From: Aspergillus flavus
Lineage: Eukaryota; Ascomycota; Eurotiomycetes; Eurotiales; Aspergillaceae
Length of the DNA: 64,000 nt
NCBI RefSeq assembly: GCF_009017415.1
Contig: NC_092406.1
Location: forward strand, 682,001 to 746,000
Direction: 5' to 3'
Shown piece by piece: positions 34,988-46,417 of this stretch (the first letter of the stretch is position 1; every line of letters starts with the position of its first letter). A program made the position numbers and the translations under genes. The notes under the pieces were generated by a model. The model worked only from the letters and a program-made list of their open reading frames with translations, was not told the DNA's origin and made no database searches.

Positions 34988-35344
34988 ATGCTCAAAAGAC
35001 TCTCCTGGACACCTACATTCCCTCAAACAAGTACATCGAATTCCTCCCCTCCACCACGGACGCGGAGGCAAGACGCGGCTGGCAATTATCTACGGCGAGA
35101 AAAGCTACAAGCCCTCCTGGAGCGACTGTTCCCTGATCACCCAGGGTTGAACTTTCACATTCGAGTAAGAAATTCCCAAGGGTTCAAGAGGATATCTGGT
35201 AACCTTAAGTTTGAAAAAGCTCGATGACGAAATTTGGTCGTTCGATGCACCACGAGAGGTGACCCGTGTAAGTTCCAGGTCCACTTTCTTTGAACCTTTT
35301 CTCTTGAGTCTGTGGCTGACACCAAACAGCAAGAGCTGAGGTAG
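34988..35344 (+). CDS. Small protein (79 residues), unknown function
   Basis: Exons 34988-35164, 35220-35267 and 35330-35344, with introns of 55 and 62 nt. The protein begins MLKRLSWTP, has a Ser/Thr/Pro-rich N-terminal third, then a conserved-looking core: LRREKLQALLERLFPDHPG, FHIRLDDEIWSFDAPREVT and the end RQELR. The core LxxLLxxLFP...WxFxAPRxVT resembles a short module I associate with uncharacterised fungal proteins. It is reached only by splicing, which supports the model. No signal peptide. An upstream in-frame ATG at 34934 is possible. A 147-codon antisense frame covers it, but its composition is not protein-like. Confidence 0.5.
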
Positions 35345-35712
35345 GCGTTCTCCGGTCAGCAAATGAGCCTGAGGCTGTGCTGGGACGCTGACTGATTGCA
35401 CGTTACTTGTTTTAGAGAAGCGTCTGATTGATCTTCCACACTCTGAGTGGTCGGGATGAAGTGGCAGTGACTGGTCAGGGTGAGAGTTCTGGAAGACAGC
35501 GCTTGGCCTTCTTTGAGAAAGGATTGGCGGTGCAGGGCGCTTGGCCATCGTGTTGCTGAGTTTTTTTTATGACCTTTTTTTATTTCGTGACAATATGCAG
35601 CATAATATAAACACTGAAGTCTGGGCCTTTCTAGCCTGAAAGAGTCAAAATATTATTCCTGCGATTTGGTTGCTACAGATCTATCGTTGTATATAAATTC
35701 TTAAAAATCACG
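35345..35712. other. Promoter region of the CorA-like gene
   Basis: Intergenic DNA with TATATAAA near 35692, about 20 bp before the ATG, and T-runs. Nothing else recognised. Confidence 0.35.
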
Positions 35713-37387
35713 ATGGTTGCACATACCGAACATGTCCAAACTTCTTTACCCCGCCCAATCGACCCTTTCAGTTTGGTGCCATACATAGACGATCTTTGGC
35801 ATGTAGCAAAGTCCCGAACATGTTTTCAGGACGATGAATCGAAAGTTCAGGTTGACTGGACGGATAGCGACTCAGAACACCGCGGTTTGTTCATCACCTT
35901 CTCTACGACGACATATTGGCTGACCCTTCATGAGCAGTAACACGAAGAACATTCTCATCATTGGCCGAGTTACAAGCACATCAAAAGGTGGCATCTACAG
36001 AGCCAAACGGACTGCGCTTTATGTAGGTCGTCGAAGATAGAGACAATGTCAAACCACCGGAGACCTAACTAATGAGATCGTAGATCTATCAACCAAGGGA
36101 ACTCATGGAGACCATTAAATGTTACGCAGGAGATGTTCGAAGAGATTGGAAAATTGACTAGCTCTTCGCATATGCTGCACAATCTCTCATTATCCTTCCA
36201 CGATAGGTTTATGGCTACAGAAACAGCCTTTAGCAGTGCACCCACATTCGTTTGGAATGAGCAAAGTATAGGTAAGTCCACAGCGACTACTAAATGATCC
36301 TGGCTAATGCCTATATATTAGAGGTCGCCTATATTTTTAAATACGCCTCTCAGAAGACCAACAACGACAAACCGGATTCTTGGACAATACGACAAACAGG
36401 TGTCTATCAAAGATTTGACACAGCCACAAAGCATTCGACATGGATATTTTTGAATCCCACCAGGGATTGCCTCTTTCAGCAGCGGCTGATGGACATGCTC
36501 ATGTCTCCATCCCAGTGCTCGCAATTAACGTCACATCCACTGCTAATTCATAATCTCCTCTTTGCTACATTCTTCCCGAAATGGAGGGAATACCTAGGCT
36601 CACACGAGGCTACGGTATTGACGGTCGTATGTCATGAATAATATTATTAGCCACCTATCAAGCTAACCTCGCTCAGTCCAACACGACTGTGACAGAACGC
36701 ATCCAAGACCCGCTCAGGGTCAACCATCAAATGCTGACCTCCATTCGCTCCGTGGAATCTCGGTGTCTACCGTTGCAAGCTCTCTTTCGCTCCTTTGACA
36801 AGACTTTGCAGACCTTGCGTAAAGCAAACAATGCATTAAAGGACTGCGGTGGCGTGCAGCATTTACCGTGGCACAAGATGGATCAGCTACTCGACAACTA
36901 TGAAAGCTATGCCGACGCCTACGTGCAGGCAGCATCGTTCCTTCAAAGTCGGGCTGCAACCACGGCTCAACTCATCGCAGACACGTTTTCGTTCAAGAAC
37001 TCTCATACGGCACAGGAGCAATCCGACTATATGCTGGACCTCACTTCGTCCACAGTTGACGACTCATCGACAGTCCGGGTTATCACTGTTGTAACACTCA
37101 TTTATCTACCGTCCACTTTCATGGCAGTATGTTTGTCCTTGCCTCAGTCCCACTTGTTTCGGACATACATTGTATCACTGACATAGCTCCTTAATACACA
37201 GACACTCCTCGGAATGAACTCATTCTTTGAGATGGACCCTCAAACCCACCATCTCGTTGTGTCTCCCCAGTTTTGGATATTCGTAGTGTGTGCCGTGCCC
37301 CTGACGGCCGTGACAGTGCTATACTGGTGGGTCCGGAGTAAACGTCACTCAAAACATGCGAAGGGGAAGGTTGAATTGCTGGCATAG
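35713..37387 (+). CDS. CorA-like transporter protein (fungal type)
   Basis: Six exons: 35713-35884, 35938-36022, 36084-36271, 36322-36626, 36677-37126, 37202-37387; 461 residues, with every junction in frame. The soluble part contains RTFSSLAELQAHQ, WTIRQTGVYQRFDT, LLIHNLLFATFFPKWREYL and a long helical region (about 250-390). It is followed by VRVITVVTLIYLPSTFMATLLGMNSFFEM, where the first C-terminal helix and the LGMN variant of the CorA GMN motif are joined by the last splice. A second helix (FWIFVVCAVPLTAVTVLYWW) and a basic tail close the protein. This is the two-helix CorA plan, with probable divalent-cation transport or a channel-derived sensor role. It ends 143 bp from the convergent kinase gene. 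Confidence 0.88.
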
Positions 37388-37530
37388 GGCGTTATGCAAT
37401 ATTCAATATCGGATTTGGCTCTGGTTTGCATGCATTTCAATTAGAAACACAAGCATAGCGTTGTCACATCATTGGAAACATTACATCGTTCAGTATAGAG
37501 AAGTACAAACGCTGCGTAGGAGAACGGATC

Positions 37531-40470
37531 TCATGTGTCATCTGGAAGCTTTACAGCAAGAAATTCGCCTCTTGAGGTGGCCACTGTCAAAACAATCTGC
37601 CCCCTTGTTGTGCGTGTCAGTACCGCGCTATCCAGAGCCGCCCTATACTGATTCAGGTTGCTGAGCGCTACTTTCGCTGGTTCGGGGCTGCCCGAGATGG
37701 GGATCGGCAAGACATAGGTACGAAGCCGTCGGTCGCTCCCATTGTCACCTAATATGATTAAGGCCTCATCATCATCACGGACAAAAATGTTGACCGCCTG
37801 GTTAGGTAGCGTGTGGACCTGGCGATCCCAACGCCAAGAGCTGAGGTGAAGGAGATATTTGCGTTGACAAAGTATAAACAATCGTGGTTCGCGATTGAAT
37901 ACGGAACATGCAGTGTAGAGAGGCTCATCCACGGAAGCTGGTCCCTGTACATAACGGTAGTTGACAGTTAGCCCCATGCGTGTTAAAGTCAAAATTGAGG
38001 ACCAAAAGGTAGACATACCTGAAAACCTATTTTCTGATTTGCACAGGAGGTACCGCTGTATGTGTCCCATGCGCGAACCAACAGATGCACAGGATCCACT
38101 TGGGAAACCATGATAAGGTAGTGATTATCTTTGGAAAAACTTAATGAGCGGACTTGCGTCGCTGGGCCCACTATCGAATCTTGCGAGATGATATTTCCGC
38201 CATTATTGATGCTATCGGAGTCTTGGTAGGATGCCGCTGAGTTTGATCGGCTTGAGGGAGTCGAACCATTTCTGCCTGAGGTTAGCGTACGGCTATGTAT
38301 TCGAGTAGCAATGTACATTACCCTTCGCTTGCATTTTTTAAGAGATTCTGCGTGGTTGAAAGATATAAAAGGGCATCTGAATCAGAGCCTTGGGGGTTTC
38401 GTGCGATGACGAATGCTGTCAGAAGGCCATCGGCAGATATAGCAACCTTTTTGATAGGGCCCATGTGCGGATAGTAGACCCTCGAGCCCTGCAGGATGCT
38501 ATTTCCTTGCGACTCAGATGAGGCGGTGGTTTCGTAAAAGACGCACTAAGCAGTTAGTTGTCGCGACCCCCCACAGTAGGTATTGGGACATGGTGAAGTA
38601 CCTCGAAGCATGCCGTAGCAAGGCAGGCACAGAGAAACCCGGAACTGCTTGCAACGCATTCCAATGATGTCCTGGGAATATTTATCACCCGCGGCTTCGG
38701 GGGCTGTTCTTGAGCGGACAGTATTTCCTCGAGGAAAAAGACCTGGACTTTCTTCTGAGACTGGAACAAGAAAACATCGCCGCCCGGTGAAAATGAAGTT
38801 CCTAGTATGGGTACGCTTGTCTCAATAGGAAGTTTCTCGTAGCTAGGAGTATACGCTGAAGAGAATGAAGGTCGCAACCCCCCTCGTCTCCGTGTGCCTG
38901 ATGGGCTTCGATGAAATACACCACTTATTGACGCTAAGGTAACTTCTACCTCTTTTGAAGTAACGCGTTGGTCGCGAATAGGGTGTAGCACGGATTTCTG
39001 CAGAAAGTCAAGTGTTCGGTATACGAGCTCGTGTTCCATCGCAAAAGAACTTGCTCGCGCTCTGTGCTTCAGCTTCTCGTACCAAGCAATGACTACCGGT
39101 GAAAGCTTTGGCTTCCCATGTCGAATTGTGTAAAATCTGTCCCCATGGTCCTGTCTGCGCCGTTGCCTCGCGAATGCCACCACGCCGCTATATCCCGAAT
39201 CAATGTACGACATCACCAGGCTAAGTATGCAACCAAATGACCAAACATCGCTCGCAGAGCTGACCCGGCCACTAGGCAATGAGCACTCCGGCGCAAGGTA
39301 AGTACCTTCACCTCTTCGATTTAATGTCGATGGTTCCTGGGGACGCCTCTGTCTCCCATGACCCCTTCCTATGATTGGCATTACGAGCTCCACATCAGCC
39401 TCACCATCTAGCCCTCTACCCTTGACCCGGGATAGTCCAAAATCCGTGATCTTCCACGTCTCGGACGGGCTGTATGCATCGAAGACAAGTATATTGTGTG
39501 GCTTGAGATCAAGGTGATAGCATGACAATACCTCGAGCTTTTGATCGCGAAATTCATGGTGCAAAAATGCCAATGCCCCGGCTAGCTTTACCCCCCGCAA
39601 GTAAATGTCCTTCTTTTCTTCCCACGTAGACGGTGGAAATCGATCCTCGGAGTGAACCCCATTCAAATATTCCCATAGGTTGCAGGACGCGAGTGGGAAA
39701 AACAAACTATAAGTGGGTCCGTATTGCAGACTCGCAAGCGCAACCATTATGTTCTTGTGTCGAAGTGGCTGATCCAAGATCTCGTTCAAAATCCGTTGTT
39801 CCCCTCGGCCCTCTCGGTCTAGCTGAAAGTCTTTTCGCGCAAGCTCCAATGCTTCTGTATTGGCTGTATGCTCGGATCGTGACTGAAAATGGTGTTGTTC
39901 AATCCGCACCTTCCACACTTGACCAAAAGCGCCTTCTCCGATTTTTGTCTCCTTGAGATACGGCAGTGGGCACTGGAACCGATGTTCTTCGTATACGACT
40001 TCTTCGCGTTTCATCAGCGTAACGGCGCAGAACCGAAATTGCTTGTGGTAAAACTCGACCCCCTGTAAGGGAAATCGGGTGGTAGCAAGCTCGAGGGAGA
40101 TTGGGAGGTCTATATCGGTGAACTGATGCGGAGCGACATGGTCAGCGCCTGTCTCAAGTGCAAGGCCCACGAACTGTTGTAGAACATCTCCTTCCTGGCG
40201 CCCGCGGGCGAATAAGAGTATTGCAAAGGTCAAGCTGAGGTCCGTTAACGTGCGTCGTAGAATGTCCGGCACTCGGGTGAGGGGTGTGTCGTTAACCTGG
40301 CACAGACATCGCAGCAGTTCTCGCAGGTCTTGCTGGTTGCTTTCAAAGACCTTTTTAACGGTACCGTTACGAAAGAACCGATGTCGATTATAGTTAGTCG
40401 AGGAATTTTCTTTAAGTCGAGTTGTAAATCGCTCGCAAAGCGAGCCGATCGCCGCGTCAGTCATGGACAC
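37531..40470 (-). CDS. Protein kinase with long C-terminal WD40/propeller-like region
   Basis: Four exons: 40470-38602, 38545-38322, 38271-38019, 37944-37531; 919 residues. An N-terminal helical region (about 1-165) precedes a complete Ser/Thr kinase domain: glycine loop IGEGAFGQVWKV, a Lys in ELARKDFQ, catalytic loop YHLDLKPHNILVF, ITDFGLS, GTYLAPECS and SDVWSFGCILSLV. The catalytic residues are all present, so activity is expected. From about residue 545 on there are repeated short beta-strand-like stretches (GTSFSPGGDVFLFQS, KKVAISADGLLTAFVI, RSLSFSKDNHYLIMVS, NIFVRDDDEALIILG) spaced like WD40 blades, forming a likely propeller. Related fungal proteins act in non-self recognition or signalling, but the role here is unknown. 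It is intact and converges on the CorA-like gene. Confidence 0.88.
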
Positions 40471-41626
40471 CGATATAAAGACGCTCTCGCGTGCCGTGGA
40501 AGTAAAGGGTCTTTTTCATCTTGCGTAGTTGTCAGTGTTCGGGGATCCCCGCATGCAGCAAACAATGGGAATTAATCTTATTGCGCAGGGACCCCGTGTG
40601 GCTGATGCGTCGTCGCCTTGGCCGTATCGTTAATATAATTAGTGACTGCGACTGGATGAGATCAGCGCCTGATACCCGATCACGCGTCCATTTTACCGGG
40701 GACGCTACGATTGACGCCTCATCCAAGTAGACACTTGGCCTCCTATGGGGCAAGTCGCAATTTAAATGTCTAAACTACTCCGTACATTATGAGCAGTCTA
40801 CACACCGGAAGATAGAAATGAACCCTTTTCGAATCAGGGTCCCAAGAATCACGTGTTCCTGTCGTCGGTTTAATAACATCCGATAAATACAACTCCGTAC
40901 TGTACCGCGTATCACTGTGAAATTTCCTTTCATGCCGCCTTCACATAGTCCTCTCTGACTGGCCTGAATCTGACATTGGACATTGCTTATCATCAGCTGG
41001 TACCCACTTCCATCGTATTATGGTCCTGACATTACAAAGCTCACTTTACTTACGCGTCATCCTTCAGAGACATTTTGGGATTCTTGAGCTGCTTCCACGA
41101 TGGCTTATGGGCTTATGGTTGAGTATATGTTTGCCTATCATAGTTTATAAAGCACCTCTCTGAGGTTTTCCATTCCATGGATATCCACCCTGCGTGCTGC
41201 AGCCTGGCTATTGGGGTGCAGAAACCCTCCCGTCCACTGAAGTGCTATCTTCAACTATCCCAAACATTAATGTCAATAGTGCCTATCCACTTTGAAAAAC
41301 CATGCTATTGAGGATTGAAATACCTGACACCCTTAACCTAAGCAATCATTCAATGAGCCCTTTTGCTGATAGTGCACCGAAAGCTCCTCAGTATACTTGC
41401 CTAATCTCACCCCAGCTCACGGAATACGACTAAGTGATACACGCATCCTTATGTGTGTGTGTGTGTGTGTATAATTTATATCTTTTCTTTTTCTTTTGCT
41501 TGTTTTCTTAAAAAATGAAATTAAATAACACATTGAGGGTACGACTTGGATACACAACTTAACGTCCGTTGAACAGGGTGGGATAAGTATTGCCTAACGC
41601 GGATACATATATATATACCAGAGGAG
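40471..41626. other. Intergenic stretch with (GT)n microsatellite
   Basis: Promoter region of the kinase gene on the left. A (TG)n run of about 20 nt lies at 41452-41471, followed by a pyrimidine-rich tract. No gene seen. Confidence 0.45.
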
Positions 41627-42550
41627 TAATCGCTCAAAATCTCCAACGTGGTCTTGAAAAGCTTTCCAAACAGCTGCGTTGGCTTTCTGGACAAATCTTT
41701 CCAGCTACATCTATCCAACACAAAGCTTCTTTCGAGATCTGATCTAATGCAGACTGTACACCAAGTCCAAACGATAAAGGCTCCATAGCGGCATCATACA
41801 CGCCCTTGTCTTCTCATGGAATGCCTATGAAAGCCATTCCAACAGAGATATGGCCAGTACCAAGCATGATAGATGATGCTGTCTCCGCAACTGGGGTGCC
41901 TATTTTCGCCGCAACCCTCTTTTGCTTCGTAGATCAAGGTGTGGGCTTGTGTGTCTGCTACCATCACAATGCTGTTCATGCCACTGGATTCACGGAGGTC
42001 GTACGACTGTGAGCTCAAAGCTTTTCCGATCCTGGGTTTAGTTTCTCATTTCCAACTCATGGTAGACTTGGGCGGCTGTGCTCTACTCCCTCACAAGCTG
42101 TTCTATTAGAGTTTTGGCCACATCCAATGAGGAAGCAATGCGGTCGCTTTTCAAGATATGTGCCCGCATTTCGGAGTCTCAGTCACACTCTAAGATCAAT
42201 TCGCGTCACATCGCCGAGCTCTACCGCTTGGTGAATTGTATGGAAGATTATAGGTCTCTTTTCGCGGGTTGGGACCTCGGGTTGGGACCTGTTTGGGTCG
42301 CGTGATCTCACCGTTACAAGCTGAGCTAATCTCGACCTGTATACAAATGGACTTTGGTCCTATGCTCGGGAGGCCAAAGTTTTTTAGTTTTCCCTGCATG
42401 GAGGCAGATGAGGTTGCTATTATATTACCGCGTCAGAGGTGCTCGTCTGAGGAGAAGCTTGAGATAATGGTTATGCTACGTAGAGATGATCTGGAATCAT
42501 TGGAAAATGACAGCATGTGGCGAAATCTTATCTCTGAGGACGATAATTAG
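41627..42550 (+). pseudogene. HXXXD acyltransferase relic (trichothecene acetyltransferase-like)
   Basis: Pieces of one transferase-family protein occur in order but in different frames. NLQRGLEKLSKQLRWLSGQ (about 41638-41694) matches the early helix. PIFAATLFCF and GLCVCYHHNAVHATGF (41806-42012) match the HHxxxDATG motif region; the catalytic Asp position holds His (41977-41979). ICARISESQSHSKINSRHIA with YRSLF (42078-42290) match the mid helices. DFGPMLGRPKFF, AIILPRQ and MVMLRRDDLESL (42269-42550) match the DFGWG-type motif and C-terminus. Stops and frame changes between the pieces rule out a working enzyme. Members acylate secondary metabolites, which fits the methyltransferase and ligase relic further right. 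Confidence 0.65.
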
Positions 42551-42682
42551 TTTGCATGACCTCCGAGGAAAGATTGTTTTCTATGAGACTACTAGTTGGT
42601 GCTTGCGATAGATATCAGGCTCGGATAATTATAAATTTGTTTTCTCTGGACTACTACAAGTGTATGAACAAAACAACAAGTT

Positions 42683-43704
42683 TCACGTAGACGGCAAAAT
42701 GCGAACAGGAAATTGAAGCTCACGATGTAAATGCGACAAGATTTCAGCGTACCCCGACTCATTCTCAGCGCGGATGATCCCATGCAAAATAAGGAATTCA
42801 ACAATAACAATAGCACTATTTGGCTTGAACTGTCCCTCTTTCAAAGCACAAAGCACTTCGTCGATAGTGTATAAGCTGAAACTCTCCACCTCGGTGTCCC
42901 TTGGCTTTGGGGTCATGCCTGGATCTAATTCAAGCTCGTATGTATACTCTACCTCGGGTTGAAGTAGACCGATCTCCCCTCCAGCTTTGCTCCCACGGAC
43001 GTGGAAATATGTAAGGTGACTGATTGGTTTGACTTTGTCCCTCACCATTTCTTCTGGTAAGGACGCCTCTTCATGTGCTTCGCATATGAGAGCTTCAATC
43101 GGTAGCTTTCTAGTAACTAGACCGCCGGCTGCCGTGGTATCGAGCATACCTGGGTAAGTCTGCTTGCGTTCTGATCTCCTACCAATCCATAATCGAAGGC
43201 CTTGTTCGTCCCTCACATAGCAGAGGAGTTGGACACCGTAAGTCACAATCCCGAATAAAGCAGTTGCACAACGCTCTATTTCGAGCAGGAGTTGTCCTTC
43301 TGGACCGTACACCGGGAATGTTTCATCTCGCCAGCTTTGTAGCATTGATATGAGGCCTAGTTTTCTGGTGGCTTGGAGAGTGTCCTCGAGCACGCGAGAG
43401 CGCATATCGGCTGTTGCTGTAGCTGGCACCGCTAGAGTCACAGTACGCTGGTGGTGATCAATTGACCATGAGTCAGACCACTCGATCTTTTCAACGATTT
43501 CATGGAGAATATATCCCAGTATAGCACCGCAGCCATTCACTCTAAACGTATAGCATTTTGTCAAGACTTCTGACTGAGATGTGGGTTCGTCATTTGAAGC
43601 AAAACTAGTAATAACATCAGCGATGTAAGCACACCACGGGAATTCATATGGCGTAGTAGTTACTTATCACATTCCTTAACCACGTCGAGAATAGTTTTCG
43701 ACAT
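42683..43704 (-). CDS. Nudix hydrolase, thiamine-pyrophosphokinase-related (DUF4743 type)
   Basis: Exons 43704-43664 and 43604-42683 with a 59-nt intron; 320 residues. Exon 1 encodes MSKTILDVVKECDN, a start typical of this fungal/plant family, and the frame is restored only by splicing. The N-terminal DUF4743-like part includes YTFRVNGCGAILGYIL and a conserved GLISMLQSWRDETFPVYG. The Nudix domain follows: LWIGRRS, YPGMLDTTAAGGL and the Nudix helix EALICEAHEEASLPEEM, in which the REUXEEXGU consensus appears as CEAHEEAS with the first Arg replaced by Cys. The relatives of yeast YJR142W hydrolyse oxidised thiamine diphosphate forms (family knowledge). It is likely cytosolic and seems intact. Confidence 0.88.
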
Positions 43705-44293
43705 CCTCAAGGATAACTATTCCGGTAAAGTTTGGAGGGAAGGAGGAACTCTGGTACCGAACCTCAAGCCAAATGAACGCGTGGTCTGATCGGCAGTTGC
43801 CGAATCCAAGCCCCACAATATATGGCCAGTAGCAACGACTGGCTGTAGGGTGTGGGAGAAGGTATACCTCATAAACTTTGGTTTTGAAAAACTCTACCTT
43901 CCTGTTTCTGGATAGGTCCTAAAGTCTCCTCGAGGAATAGGCAATTCACAAAAGGCTTCTTCTCTATATGTCCTCGTGATGAAAGCCGAAAGCACCTCAT
44001 AGCATGAGCACACCTATTGGGCAGGTATTTTAAGCGAGGGGGTATTTATGCACCTAGTGGGCGGCCTATATACTTTAAATCAAACAGACGATCCTAGTAA
44101 TGGAATAGATACTAGAGTATTAAGTTCTCCCTTGATCCTCGCTTAGAGGTTCAGCTCCACACGATTAATATCTTGACTTGTTTCCCAGCTATGCTATATA
44201 TATCTCGCATTGCCCAGGCGTGCATTGACTTGACTGCTGGGACCTTCAAGTACCATCTATCAAGTCCCACGATCCAATCAACAAGTTGATATC
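43705..44293. other. Divergent promoter region
   Basis: Lies between the Nudix gene (-) and the methyltransferase gene (+). It carries CTATATATAT near 44190, about 100 bp before the methyltransferase ATG, a plausible TATA box. Confidence 0.4.
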
Positions 44294-45161
44294 ATGACAC
44301 ACATTTCTACCAGCACAAGCCCGTGGGATCCAGAGTTCATCGGTGATGTTATAGGGCCAGGTGCAAAAGAGCTTTTGGAGATTTACTCCGGAATCCCTTC
44401 AGCCGGTGTAAATGTTCACGTCGCAAGGATTGTAAGTGCCTGGCTCTGATTCCAGCATTCACATGAGTCACACTAATATACGTTCCATTTCACAGGCGAA
44501 ACAAGGCTGGGATATCGTACAATACCCATGCTTCCGGCTGGCTAGCTTCCTCAATCTGGAACTGTCACAATTACCCGTGTACCCAAGGATCGTCGACCGA
44601 GTTAAACAAGGAGCGTTGTTCATAGACCTAGGCTGCGGACTTGGCCAGGATATCAGGCGGCTAGCGTATGATGGTGCACCGTCTGAAAATATGGTGGGGC
44701 TGGACCTCCGTGAAGGGGTTATCGAGTTAGGGTATGAATTGTTCAAGGACAAAAATACATTGAAGGCAACATTTCTTGCTCAAAATTTCTTTGAAGACAC
44801 ACCGGTATTGAGAGAAATGATAGGAAAGGTCGAAATCGTCAACTCCGGCCTTTTCATGCATCTGTGGGACTGGGCTGGGCAAGTCAGGATCGGTCAGAGA
44901 ATGATTGAGTTGCTGACCCCTCAGGGCGGTTTGATTACAGGATTGCATTCTGGGGGTCGAGAGGCAGGTGACCACAAGGCTGAAGGCTGGGTTGAGAGGT
45001 GTATCCATAATGAGATGTCTTTTCGACAGATGTGGATAGAAATCGAGAGATTGACAGGAGCTCACTGCAAATTGGAAATCAGCGCACAGGAAGGTAAACG
45101 ATACCGGCTGGATGACCAGCCAGCACTTCGCCTGCAATGGGTTGTGGAAGCTCGGAAATAA
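44294..45161 (+). CDS. SAM-dependent methyltransferase (fungal secondary-metabolite type)
   Basis: Exons 44294-44431 and 44496-45161 with a 64-nt intron; 267 residues. The Rossmann-fold methyltransferase motif I is clear, FIDLGCGLGQD (about residues 81-91). NMVGLDLREGVIELGYELF (motif II with the acidic ribose ligand) and EIVNSGLFMHLWDWAGQ (motif III region) follow. The N-terminal motif WDIVQYPCFRLASFL and this overall plan are seen in methyltransferases of fungal meroterpenoid and polyketide clusters. The methyl acceptor cannot be deduced. No signal peptide. It sits between an acyltransferase relic and an acyl-CoA ligase relic, suggesting a surviving member of a lost pathway. Confidence 0.85.
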
Positions 45162-46417
45162 CGCTTTAGATATAGATTAAGACTAGAGGTCTCACCAGTG
45201 AGCCGAGCACTTGAAAGGCTTTGGTGACATGTATACTGTTGACAGGGCTAATTGGGCCGGCAGGAAGGATGGTCCAGCCGTTAAGCATTTGCAGGATAGG
45301 TTTGTTCTTTAAGTCTAGAAAGTTGACGGCCACCAATTCAGTTTATCAATAGGATGAGTCCCACATAGTACTTCGAAGATATAGCTTTCTGAATGACCAT
45401 CTCTTCCCTATAATTTTAAGTCTCAGGATCTCCCGACAGCCTAAGCTCAAACCGCTGGTTGTGGAATCTTCTGGTGCATTCTTGGTCGATCCTCCGTGGA
45501 TCATATCTTCGATATCAATATCCCGTAAATAGTGTACCAAGTTACCATAAGCTTCAACATGGAAAAGGATTCCAAATATTCTAAGCCGGTGTCAGTGGCA
45601 ATCACTTCACTGTAAGAACTATTTTTAGATACAACTAAAGTAGGCAGCAACACGCGTCTAGCTGGGTATGGTATGTTACATCCTTTGGTCAACTGGGCGA
45701 TGGTAGCCAGCGAACCGACGCCTAGCACCGGAAGGAACTAAATTTTATACTAGCAAAAGCAGTGAGAATTGGCATATACACTGCGTTCCACTTCTGTGCT
45801 GGATCTCATTCGTGGGTGTTCAATAGGAGGACTACCGATCACAGTCTTCATTGTTGCCGTTTGAGTCATACAAGATAGAATAGGACCTTGCTTCTGCTGA
45901 TGTTGCGCTGACGATATTTAAGTGGACCGCTCCACAGATATCAACACGGTCTGGGATCTAGATGCAGCAGAAAGGCACACGGCTGATCCAGTGGGTTATC
46001 ATATCACTCTAACGGAATCATAGATCCTAGCATTAAGATATCAAAGTCAGCGCCAGTACCCCTCCAACTCTACCCGCATGCAAAGCACCTAAGATCCATA
46101 AATTAGAGATAAGCTGCATCAATGATGAGGGGAAGATTTTTGGACTCGAGACTCTATTAATCTCGATCTTAAGGCGTAAATAGTCTGTATCCACAGTTCG
46201 TTACCAGCGGGATCAATTTCCTTCTCGGGCCGCGTGCCCATCGGCAATGAAACATCGGTTGGGCCACTCAAGACACTTGTTTTTCGCAGAGGAAATTACT
46301 CCGTATGTATTTACAAAGTCTGATGGAGTCAAGCGGGTCGATGATAGCGCGCTAAGAAATTTCACCTCAGCTCGCTTCGTTACTTTCTGCACCTAATAAG
46401 ATCAATCAAGGTACTGA
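45162..46417. other. Intergenic stretch, no recognised gene
   Basis: Two short minus-strand frames (45346-45540, 45501-45728) overlap but show no family motifs. The region could contain unrecognisable debris of the neighbouring cluster relics. Confidence 0.35.

Noticed and set aside
35105..35548. 147-codon minus-strand frame
   Set aside because: Overlaps the small three-exon gene antisense, is low in hydrophobic core residues and shows no motif. The plus-strand model explains conserved-looking words better.
43664..43704. Apparent frameshift or early stop in the Nudix gene after MSKTILDVVKECDK
   Set aside because: A 59-nt intron with donor GTAACT and acceptor ACTAG restores the frame and the usual KECDN motif, so the gene is intact.
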